DNA from: CBDUZS01 sp965371785
GTDB taxonomy: Bacteria; Fermentibacterota; Fermentibacteria; Fermentibacterales; JCC-6
Direction of reading: 5' to 3'
Assembly (NCBI GenBank): GCA_965371785.1
Contig: CBDUZS010000067.1
Location: forward strand, 1-12,428
Length of the DNA stretch: 12,428 bases
In this document: positions 6,085-12,428 of the stretch, piece by piece
How positions within the stretch are numbered: position 1 is the first letter of the stretch
Layout of the letters: every line of letters starts with the position of its first letter
Notes under the pieces: generated by a model
What the model saw: the letters and a program-made list of their open reading frames with translations, nothing else
Databases searched by the model: none
What the model was told of the DNA's origin: nothing
Program-made: the position numbers and the translations under genes

Positions 6085-7475
6085 CGAAGATCAATGGAGA
6101 TTCCGAAGGGCTCAGGGGGCTTCCGGCCGTTCACGTTCTTATCGACAGGCTCGATGAGAGCAAAGGCACCCCGCCGGCACTTGCCAGAAAGGCCTGCAGA
6201 CAGATTCTTGAAGAGATAAGGAAGGACGTCCAGTCCGGGAGTCCGGTTCCGGAGACGGAAGAGATACTCGACATGATAACCAGGCGAATCAGCGCGCTCT
6301 CGACTTCATCGATGGGTGATATCATCAACGCTACCGGTATCGTACTGCACACTGCCATCGGCCGGGCATGCCTTCCCTCTGGCGCTGTTGACGCTGTTGC
6401 GCGGGTTGCTGACGGCTACTCCATTCTTCAGTGGAACAGGCTGACGGGGAAGCGAGGCCACAGGGACGATCATGTGGAACACCTTCTGACCGAACTCACG
6501 GGAGCAGAAGCGGCAACGGTCGTGAACAACAATGCCGGGGCAACCCTGCTCGTTCTTGCGGCTCTGGCCAGGGGAAAGGAAGTTATCGTCTCTCGAGGAC
6601 AGCTGGTCGAGATAGGCGGGGCTTTCAGGATACCCGACGTCATGAAGCAGAGTGGAGCCATTATGGTCGAAGTCGGCTGCACGAACCGGACGCACCTGCG
6701 GGACTACGGGAACGCCATCACGGACGATACAGCAGTGATTCTCAGGGTTCACCCGTCGAATTACCGGATAAGAGGATTTTCCAGCGAGGTTCCGATAGAC
6801 CAGCTCGTGGAACTCGGTAACGAAACCGGCATTCCAGTAATAGATGACCTTGGTGCTGGTAACCTCGTGAAACTGGAGGATTTAGGTCTCGAACCGGAAC
6901 CGACCATCATGGAGAGCATCAAGGCTGGTGTTGCAATAACGACCAGCTCCGGTGACAAACTCATCGGCGGACCACAGGCCGGGATTATCACGGGTAAGAG
7001 AGAGTACATCGAGATCGTGAGGAAACACCCTCTCGCACGGGCGTTGCGTGTCGGTAAACTCACACTGGCCGCGCTGGAAGCTACTCTCAGACTCTTCTCC
7101 GAGGATATCGAGTACATCAAGGAACACCACCCGGTCTACGAGAAGCTATCCGTCAGCCCCGACGTACTCGAGCAGAGAGCACGTGAGTTCGTTGACGTTC
7201 TCCGACTGCCTGATTCATGCAGCGCCGAAGTGAGCGGTATGAGCAGCTTTGTCGGCAGCGGAGCACTCCCCGACAGCGCAATTCCATCGTTCGGAGTATC
7301 CATCAGATGTCAGGATCTCGAATTACTTGCGCTAGAACTTCGAATGGGTTCTCCATCGGTAGCCTGCAGAACAGAAAACGACATGCTTCTACTCGACCTC
7401 AGAACGGTTTCCGTGTGTGAACTCGAAGTGCTGGCAAGTCTTGTATCGAATGCAGTGGAAAAATTATGGGCGTAG
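6081..7475 (+). CDS. selA: L-seryl-tRNA(Sec) selenium transferase SelA
   Basis: SelA is a PLP enzyme that converts Ser-tRNA(Sec) to Sec-tRNA(Sec) using selenophosphate. The product has 464 residues, the usual length. The N-terminal tRNA-binding part is followed by the core motif INATGIVLHTAIGRA (82-96). RLTGKRGHRDDHVE lies at 120-133, VVNNNAGA at 147-154 and IDDLGAGN at 254-261. The PLP lysine motif SSGDKLIGGPQAG (289-301) places the Schiff-base lysine at Lys293, equivalent to Lys295 of E. coli. Many family members read HTNLGRA where this protein reads HTAIGRA. The start is TTG at 6081, inside the rnfB stop, with GAGGAG (6065-6070) and AGGTGA (6072-6077) upstream; I found no better in-frame start nearby. 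It overlaps selB by 10 bp. Its position after rnfB predicts co-transcription with Rnf. Confidence 0.96.
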   Translation: MTKINGDSEGLRGLPAVHVLIDRLDESKGTPPALARKACRQILEEIRKDVQSGSPVPETEEILDMITRRISALSTSSMGDIINATGIVLHTAIGRACLPSGAVDAVARVADGYSILQWNRLTGKRGHRDDHVEHLLTELTGAEAATVVNNNAGATLLVLAALARGKEVIVSRGQLVEIGGAFRIPDVMKQSGAIMVEVGCTNRTHLRDYGNAITDDTAVILRVHPSNYRIRGFSSEVPIDQLVELGNETGIPVIDDLGAGNLVKLEDLGLEPEPTIMESIKAGVAITTSSGDKLIGGPQAGIITGKREYIEIVRKHPLARALRVGKLTLAALEATLRLFSEDIEYIKEHHPVYEKLSVSPDVLEQRAREFVDVLRLPDSCSAEVSGMSSFVGSGALPDSAIPSFGVSIRCQDLELLALELRMGSPSVACRTENDMLLLDLRTVSVCELEVLASLVSNAVEKLWA

Positions 7476-9352
7476 TTGTAGGAACTGCCGGACACATTGA
7501 TCACGGTAAGAGTGCTCTTGTCATGGCTCTCACAGGGAAAGATCCTGACAGGCTCGAAGAGGAGAAGCGACGGGGAATAACCATCGAACTCGGATACGTC
7601 TTCATGCCCCTCCAGCAGGGGAGAATTCTTTCCTTCATCGATGTACCCGGACATGAGAAATTCGTCAGGACAATGGTTGCAGGTGTCGCAACAGTGGACA
7701 TGTTCCTGCTCGTTGTGTCCGCCGATGAGGGAGTCATGCCTCAGACCACCGAACACCTCGATATCCTGCGGCTCCTCGAAGTGGATAAGGGAGTAGTCGC
7801 CCTTTCGAAGTGTGATCTCGTCGAGGAAGAACTTCAGGATCTTGCCGAGGAAGAAGTCAGAGAGGCTCTGCAGGGAACCCCTGCCCAGGATGCCCCGATA
7901 ATCAGGATCTCAGCGGTCACCGGCCAGGGAATAGAATCCCTGAAAGAGCTTCTCGAGGAAATGGCCGGACAGATCATCGAAAGGGATTCCGGAAAGAACT
8001 TCAGGATGCCGGTCGACAGGATATTTACTCTCAAGGGATTCGGAACGATCGTCTGCGGAACAGGCCTTTCGGGAACCGTTTCCATCGGTGACACTCTCGA
8101 GCTTCAGCCTGGCGGGACGAAGTACCGGGTAAGGGAACTCGGAGTGAACGACACAAGGGCCGCGAAATCGGCAGTCGCCGGTGACAGGATAGCACTCAAC
8201 CTCGTAGGGCTGCATAAAGATGACATCGAGAGAGGGCAGTGCTTCGGAACTCCTGGGACTCTTATCTCCCTTTCGAGTATAGACGGTTTCTGCAACATGC
8301 TCGATGGCAGCGTCGATCTCAAACCAAGACAGAGAGTACGTTTTCACGTAGGCACTGCAGAGGTCATGGCCAGAGCGATTCCCGTGGACGGCAAGGTACT
8401 CCCTAGAGGAACATCCGGTTACGTGCATTTTCAGCTCGAGCACGAAGTGGTAGCATTGCCCGGAGATCGTTTCGTTATAAGGAGGTATTCCCCGGTTACA
8501 ACGATCGGCGGGGGAACGATCCTCGAAACTGGAACCAGGAAGATAAGATCGAAGCGCCGGGATGAAAGAATACACCGCCTGGACCTTCTCTCTTCGGGAA
8601 ACGCTCACGGAATCCTGGAGGGGATGCTCGAAGCCAGTCCACGTCGCGGCTTCACGATAACGGAAGCTCTGAAGGAGACCGGAGCATCCGAACAGGACCT
8701 CGAGATGGTGCTGGATGTCATGAAGGAAGAGGATACCGCGGTACTCATGAAGGATGGTTCGACGGTACGGGTGGTATCCGCCCCTGAGGTGACCAGGATA
8801 TCGAAAGATCTCGTTGCGGTTGTAAGTCGGTACCACTCGACCAGTCCTCTGAGTTACGGTCTTCCGATTGCCAGGATCTCCAGGACTCTTCCTGCGGGAA
8901 CTCCCTCCTGGTTCATCAAATCGGTTATTTCAGGATTGGAGGATTCCGGCGTTATCGAACGGCGGGGCGGTGACAGGCTCGCTTTGGCTTCCCACCCGGC
9001 CGAGATACCTGATGCAATGCTGAAACAGGTTCAGGCAGCCGTCAGGAACGTTCGCAACACCGGTTTTTCCGGGATGCGGTTGACCGAAGCGGAATCACCT
9101 GCTCTCATCGAAGCTCTCGTGGAAAGAGAGTTGATAATCTGTCTGAGCTCTGATCTGGTTGCCTCTCCGGAAGCACTTGAGGATGCCATCGAGCTCATAA
9201 CGGACAGGTTCGCCGAGAACGGTTTCAGACTGGGTGAGCTGAGGGAAGCGTTAGGTGTATCGCGCAAGATAGCACTGATATGGGCAGAATTCCTCGATGG
9301 CATTGGAAGAACACGGAGAATGGGTGATCTCCGCTACCTCGTATCCGGTTGA
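7466..9352 (+). CDS. selB: Selenocysteine-specific elongation factor SelB
   Basis: SelB is a GTPase that carries Sec-tRNA(Sec) to the ribosome and reads the SECIS hairpin of selenoprotein mRNAs. The product has 628 residues, a usual size. The GTPase domain (about 1-170) has G1 GTAGHIDHGKS (6-16), G2 GITIELG (37-43), G3 DVPGHEKF (59-66), G4 SKCD (114-117) and G5 SAV (149-151). EF-Tu-like beta-barrel domains follow (about 175-355, opening with DRIFTLKGFGTIVCGTG). The C-terminal part, from about 375, is consistent with the winged-helix repeats that bind SECIS RNA and is poorly conserved, as expected. The start is ATG at 7466 inside selA. The ribosome site is poor, so translation probably depends on coupling to selA. 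selD, selC and any selenoprotein gene are outside the window. Confidence 0.96.
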   Translation: MGVVVGTAGHIDHGKSALVMALTGKDPDRLEEEKRRGITIELGYVFMPLQQGRILSFIDVPGHEKFVRTMVAGVATVDMFLLVVSADEGVMPQTTEHLDILRLLEVDKGVVALSKCDLVEEELQDLAEEEVREALQGTPAQDAPIIRISAVTGQGIESLKELLEEMAGQIIERDSGKNFRMPVDRIFTLKGFGTIVCGTGLSGTVSIGDTLELQPGGTKYRVRELGVNDTRAAKSAVAGDRIALNLVGLHKDDIERGQCFGTPGTLISLSSIDGFCNMLDGSVDLKPRQRVRFHVGTAEVMARAIPVDGKVLPRGTSGYVHFQLEHEVVALPGDRFVIRRYSPVTTIGGGTILETGTRKIRSKRRDERIHRLDLLSSGNAHGILEGMLEASPRRGFTITEALKETGASEQDLEMVLDVMKEEDTAVLMKDGSTVRVVSAPEVTRISKDLVAVVSRYHSTSPLSYGLPIARISRTLPAGTPSWFIKSVISGLEDSGVIERRGGDRLALASHPAEIPDAMLKQVQAAVRNVRNTGFSGMRLTEAESPALIEALVERELIICLSSDLVASPEALEDAIELITDRFAENGFRLGELREALGVSRKIALIWAEFLDGIGRTRRMGDLRYLVSG

Positions 9353-9440
9353 TTCCTTTACAATGAGCCTCTGTTTTTAGTATTCTCGGGGTTCCCATTC
9401 ACACTTGAAACCTTTGATACAATCGTACACAGGAGGAGAA
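9353..9440 (+). promoter_or_regulatory. Gap with extended -10 promoter candidate for the sugar-dehydrogenase cluster
   Basis: This 88-bp gap separates the rnf-sel string from the next cluster. It contains TGATACAAT (9415-9423), a TG-N extended -10 whose hexamer TACAAT matches consensus at 5 of 6 positions. No good -35 lies 16-18 bp upstream, as is common for extended -10 promoters. Transcription would begin near 9430, just before the ribosome site AGGAGG (9431-9436), leaving a leader of only about 11 nt. CTGTTTTTAG (9371-9380) has a T-run but no hairpin before it, so I see no supported terminator for selB. Confidence 0.4.
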
Positions 9441-10742
9441 ATGCATATCGCAGTAGTCGGGAGCGGTTACGTTGGGCTTGTTGCCGCCACGTGCCTGGCA
9501 GAGATGGGTAACGACGTAATCACAGTCGACAACGACGAGAAGAAAATCGACGATCTCAAGAATGGAATCATCCCTATCTACGAACCGGGACTGGATGAGA
9601 TGATCGTCCGGAACGTCAAAGAGAACAGACTGTCGTTCACAACGGACATCAGAGATTCGGTTCTGAAGAGCAGCATCATCTTCATCGCAGTCGGCACACC
9701 TCCAGATGAAGACGGATCCGCTGACCTCCAGCATGTTGTTGCAGTAGCAGCCGACATCGGCACGCACATGGACGGTCCGAGAATCGTTATCAACAAGAGC
9801 ACGGTTCCGGTGGGAACCGCTGAGATGGTCAAGAACGAAGTCGAGAAACACACCAGCTTCAGAGTAGACGTGGTCAGTAACCCGGAGTTCCTCAAGGAAG
9901 GTTCCGCCATAGATGACTTCATGAAGCCGGACAGAGTAGTGATCGGAACCGATTCCGATGAAGTCGCAGAGGTCATGCGAGAGCTCTACTCCCCATTCGT
10001 CAGAACGAACAACCCCATATTCATCATGAGCAACAGGAGTGCAGAACTCACGAAGTACGTTGCCAACAGCCTTCTCGCGACAAGAATCTCGTTCATGAAC
10101 GAGATCGCCAATCTCTGCGATATTATCGACGCAGACGTCAGGGATATCAGAAAGGGTATCGGCTCGGACAGGAGAATCGGAACGAGCTTTCTCTTTCCCG
10201 GCGCCGGCTTTGGCGGATCCTGCTTCCCCAAGGATGTAAAGGCTCTCCGTGCGACTTCAAGGGAGCACGGGTACACTCTGCGGGTCCTCGATGCGGTTAC
10301 GGCCGTGAATGTCGATCAGAAACTTGTTCTCGTGAACAAAATTACAAAACTCTTCGGAGATGACCTGACAGGGCTGAGGTTTGCCCTCTGGGGGCTGTCG
10401 TTCAAGCCGAACACAGACGATATACGTGAGGCTTCATCCCTTGTACTGATAGACGAACTGCTCAAGAGAGGTGCCACCATTGCCGCATTCGATCCTCAGG
10501 CAATGAAGAATACCAGGGAGAAGATCGGAGACATCATCGATTTCTCCAAGTCCAACTACGATTCCCTGAAGGGGGCAGATGCTCTGATCATCGTGACCGA
10601 GTGGACGGAGTTCCGCGAGCCTGATTTTCTCAGGATAAAGGAACTGATGAACAGGGCCGTGGTCTTCGACGGGAGAAACATCTTCAATCCTGCGAAACTC
10701 AAGGGTATGGGCTTTGAGTACTACGGGATCGGGAGGAGATAA
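9441..10742 (+). CDS. ugd: UDP-glucose 6-dehydrogenase
   Basis: This cytoplasmic enzyme oxidises UDP-glucose twice with NAD+ to give UDP-glucuronate for surface polysaccharides. The product has 433 residues, within the family range. The N-terminal Rossmann motif is VVGSGYVGLVAATCLAEMG (5-23), and Asp30 ends the NAD-binding strand. VGTPPDEDGSADL (84-96), STVPVGT (120-126) and NPEFLKEG (147-154) follow. The sugar-binding part includes Lys205 and Asn209. The catalytic Cys261 lies in GFGGSCFPKD (256-265). LRFALWGLSFKPNTDDIREA begins the C-terminal NAD-fold domain. The ATG at 9441 is chosen because AGGAGG lies 4 nt upstream and the Rossmann strand then starts at once; an in-frame ATG at 9405 would add 12 unconserved residues. 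The TAA overlaps the next ATG by one base. Confidence 0.95.
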   Translation: MHIAVVGSGYVGLVAATCLAEMGNDVITVDNDEKKIDDLKNGIIPIYEPGLDEMIVRNVKENRLSFTTDIRDSVLKSSIIFIAVGTPPDEDGSADLQHVVAVAADIGTHMDGPRIVINKSTVPVGTAEMVKNEVEKHTSFRVDVVSNPEFLKEGSAIDDFMKPDRVVIGTDSDEVAEVMRELYSPFVRTNNPIFIMSNRSAELTKYVANSLLATRISFMNEIANLCDIIDADVRDIRKGIGSDRRIGTSFLFPGAGFGGSCFPKDVKALRATSREHGYTLRVLDAVTAVNVDQKLVLVNKITKLFGDDLTGLRFALWGLSFKPNTDDIREASSLVLIDELLKRGATIAAFDPQAMKNTREKIGDIIDFSKSNYDSLKGADALIIVTEWTEFREPDFLRIKELMNRAVVFDGRNIFNPAKLKGMGFEYYGIGRR

Positions 10743-12052
10743 TGACTTTCGCCGATAGAACTGCAGGCCGGAAGCCTGTTGTCGGAATAATTGGTCTGGG
10801 CTACGTCGGCCTTCCCCTGGCTCTGGAGTTCATCAAGGGTGGCTGCAATGTCACGGGAATAGACCTGGATCCCGGTAAGCCGGAGAAGATCAAGAACGGA
10901 ATCAGTTATCTGAAGCACATCCCGTCTGAACGAATTGCTGAAGCATGGAATACGGGGCTCTTCACCGTATCCACCGATTTCAGCCTTTTGAAGGATACTG
11001 ACGCGATACTCATATGCGTTCCCACGCCACTCGGGAAATCGCGACAGCCCGATCTGAGCTACGTGCTCTCCACGGCGGAAGAAATCGCAGGCAACCTTCA
11101 GCCCGGACAGCTGGTGGTGCTCGAGTCTACAACCTATCCGGGAACCACAAGGGAAGAACTCGTCCCCGCTCTCGAGAAGAGCGGTCTGAAGGCAGGTTCC
11201 GATTTTCATGTGGCTTTCTCACCCGAGCGGGAGGATCCCGGAAACAAACACTTCAACACCAGGACGATTCCGAAGCTCGTAGGCGGGCTCACAGATACCT
11301 GCACGGAAGTTGCCGTCAGTGTCTACTCCTACGCACACGATACAGTCATCCCCGTCGATTCCCCGGAAGTGGCTGAATTCGCGAAGATAATGGAGAACAC
11401 TTACAGAGCGGTTAACATAGCGCTCGTCAACGAACTCAAGGTCCTTGCGGCAAGGATGGGTATCGACATATGGGAAGTGATACGTGCCGCCTCGACCAAG
11501 CCCTTCGGTTTCACCCCCTTCTATCCCGGTCCAGGTCTCGGGGGGCATTGCATACCGATTGATCCCTTCTACCTCACCTGGAAAGCCCATCAGTACGGTA
11601 TGCCTACAAGATTCATCGAGCTTGCAGGGGAGATAAACACATCGATGCCTGACTACGTTGTAAGCGTGGTCACCAGTTCTCTGAACGACCATCAGAAGAG
11701 TGTCAATGGCAGCAGGATACTGTTGCTCGGAATGGCCTACAAGCCGGACATAGATGACTACAGGGAGACTCCCGCCCTGAAGATTCTGGAGAAACTCATC
11801 GAACTGGGCGCCGAGGTGGATTACAACGATCCCTACATCCCCGAGGTACCCGTAACCAGGCAGTCCAGATTCACACCCTGCTCGGTGCCTCTCACCGAGG
11901 AGAGCCTCGCTTCATACGATTGCGTGCTTGTCATTACCGACCACGCGTGCTACGATTACCAGTGGGTTGTAGATAACAGCAACCTTGTGATAGACACTCG
12001 AAATGCCTGCAAGGGCATCGTTCGAGGAAGAGAGAAGGTAATCAAGGCGTGA
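10742..12052 (+). CDS. wbpA: UDP-N-acetylglucosamine 6-dehydrogenase (WbpA type)
   Basis: This is a second nucleotide-sugar dehydrogenase of the UDP-Glc/GDP-Man family (436 residues). The Rossmann motif is IGLGYVGLPLALEF (17-30), followed by CVPTPLGKSRQPDLSYV (92-108). LESTTYPGTTREEL (127-140) and AFSPEREDPGN (158-168) are the form I associate with WbpA-type enzymes that make UDP-GlcNAc uronate. Lys215 and Asn219 fit the active site, and the catalytic Cys270 is in PGLGGHCIPIDPFYL (264-278). A WecC-type (UDP-ManNAc) or TviB-type substrate cannot be excluded from sequence. The start is ATG at 10742 with GGGAGG at 10731-10736, overlapping the upstream stop. The stop overlaps the next start in GTGA. 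It is likely co-transcribed with the UDP-glucose dehydrogenase, so two different uronic acids may enter the same polymer. Confidence 0.88.
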   Translation: MTFADRTAGRKPVVGIIGLGYVGLPLALEFIKGGCNVTGIDLDPGKPEKIKNGISYLKHIPSERIAEAWNTGLFTVSTDFSLLKDTDAILICVPTPLGKSRQPDLSYVLSTAEEIAGNLQPGQLVVLESTTYPGTTREELVPALEKSGLKAGSDFHVAFSPEREDPGNKHFNTRTIPKLVGGLTDTCTEVAVSVYSYAHDTVIPVDSPEVAEFAKIMENTYRAVNIALVNELKVLAARMGIDIWEVIRAASTKPFGFTPFYPGPGLGGHCIPIDPFYLTWKAHQYGMPTRFIELAGEINTSMPDYVVSVVTSSLNDHQKSVNGSRILLLGMAYKPDIDDYRETPALKILEKLIELGAEVDYNDPYIPEVPVTRQSRFTPCSVPLTEESLASYDCVLVITDHACYDYQWVVDNSNLVIDTRNACKGIVRGREKVIKA

Positions 12053-12428
12053 GAATAGCAGCCCTGCTGCTGGTCTGCAGTACGATTGCAGGCTGCCTTG
12101 CTTCGGGCAGTGATGGCTACGTGGTTCCCGGTGTCGAAACCGGTGAGGTCATGATGAACATCCACGTCTGGGGGGAGGTTGTAAGACCGGGAACCCATCT
12201 CGTTCCCTACGATGCCGATCTCATTATCGGTCTGTCCGAAGCGGGCGGACCGACCGGTGACGCTGATCTCAGAGATATCAGGCTAGTCTTCGAAGACTAC
12301 GAGCTGGAATACGACCTCAGCGATTATCTCGATGGCATATCCGAACCCCCGCCCCCGCTCCTGCCCGGGACAACGATCTTCGTTGCAAGGCGCAACATAG
12401 AGTGGTGGAAGGAAACCATAGATATCGG
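12049..12428 (+). CDS. SLBB-domain lipoprotein, likely polysaccharide export/assembly (3' end cut)
   Basis: This open frame starts at GTG 12049, overlaps the upstream stop by 4 bp (GTGA), has AGAAGG at 12033-12038 and runs off the window after 126 codons. The product begins with a positive residue and a hydrophobic run. It then has the lipobox I-A-G-C with Cys16 as the predicted lipidated residue, so a lipoprotein or at least an exported protein is likely. From about residue 36 an SLBB/beta-grasp domain is recognisable: MNIHVWGEVVRPGTHLV, then LIIGLSEAGGPTGDADLRDI. A later stretch, PLLPGTTIFVARR, resembles the end of such domains. SLBB domains occur in Wza-type export proteins and in GfcC-like proteins. 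No polysaccharide-export domain precedes the SLBB domain here, so a classical Wza is unlikely. The identity of the remainder is unknown. Confidence 0.8.
   Translation, partial: MRIAALLLVCSTIAGCLASGSDGYVVPGVETGEVMMNIHVWGEVVRPGTHLVPYDADLIIGLSEAGGPTGDADLRDIRLVFEDYELEYDLSDYLDGISEPPPPLLPGTTIFVARRNIEWWKETIDI

Noticed and set aside
7910..8836. 308-codon minus-strand open frame opposite selB, and a 229-codon one at 5281-5970 opposite rnfB
   Set aside because: Both lie fully inside well-supported genes, have no recognisable protein motif and no operon context.
9350..9440. TGA at the end of selB as a selenocysteine codon with read-through
   Set aside because: The translation beyond it shows no conserved residues or redox motif and enters the ugd gene out of frame. 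SelB is already full length.

Overview
The window is one stretch of bacterial chromosome, coding almost entirely on the + strand. It has slightly G+C-rich base composition and frequent AGA/AGG arginine and ATA isoleucine codons. It suggests a free-living anaerobic bacterium. The evidence is a complete six-subunit Rnf ferredoxin:NAD+ oxidoreductase, the bacterial selenocysteine-incorporation enzymes SelA and SelB, and surface-polysaccharide precursor enzymes. The phylum cannot be fixed from the sequence. The rnfCDGEAB order is the one known from Clostridia and similar anaerobes, but lipoprotein and SLBB export components imply an outer membrane. A Gram-negative anaerobic lineage is therefore my best inference, at low confidence.

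Layout. Positions 1-54 hold most of a tRNA-His(GTG) gene on the minus strand, cut by the window edge. It has a good sigma70-type promoter and diverges from nrdR. nrdR (164-616) encodes the NrdR repressor of ribonucleotide reductase genes. After a 103-bp gap come rnfC, rnfD, rnfG, rnfE, rnfA and rnfB (720-6084). These run directly into selA (6081-7475) and selB (7466-9352) with short overlaps and no room for a terminator or promoter, so Rnf and SelAB look like one transcription unit. An 88-bp gap with an extended -10 promoter candidate follows. Then comes a second tight cluster: a UDP-glucose 6-dehydrogenase (9441-10742), a UDP-GlcNAc 6-dehydrogenase of the WbpA type (10742-12052) and the start of a lipoprotein with an SLBB domain (12049 to the edge).

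How the genes work together. Rnf is a membrane complex that passes electrons from reduced ferredoxin to NAD+ and pumps Na+ or H+. FMN-attachment motifs are visible in RnfD and RnfG, iron-sulfur cysteines in RnfB and RnfC, and the membrane Fe-S cysteine pair in RnfA and RnfE. SelA makes Sec-tRNA(Sec) and SelB delivers it to the ribosome. Joining them to Rnf suggests, by inference, that this organism's ferredoxin-linked metabolism relies on selenoenzymes encoded elsewhere. selC and selD are not in the window. The last cluster oxidises two UDP-sugars to uronic acids for a capsule, O-antigen or exopolysaccharide, and its SLBB lipoprotein probably belongs to the export or assembly machinery.

Most of the window is well-understood core biology. 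I see no mobile element, CRISPR array or clearly novel system. The points most worth a second look are the rnf-selAB coupling, the extra Fe-S module and N-terminal extension of RnfB, the N-terminal extension of RnfA, and an SLBB lipoprotein that seems to lack the usual polysaccharide-export domain in front of SLBB.
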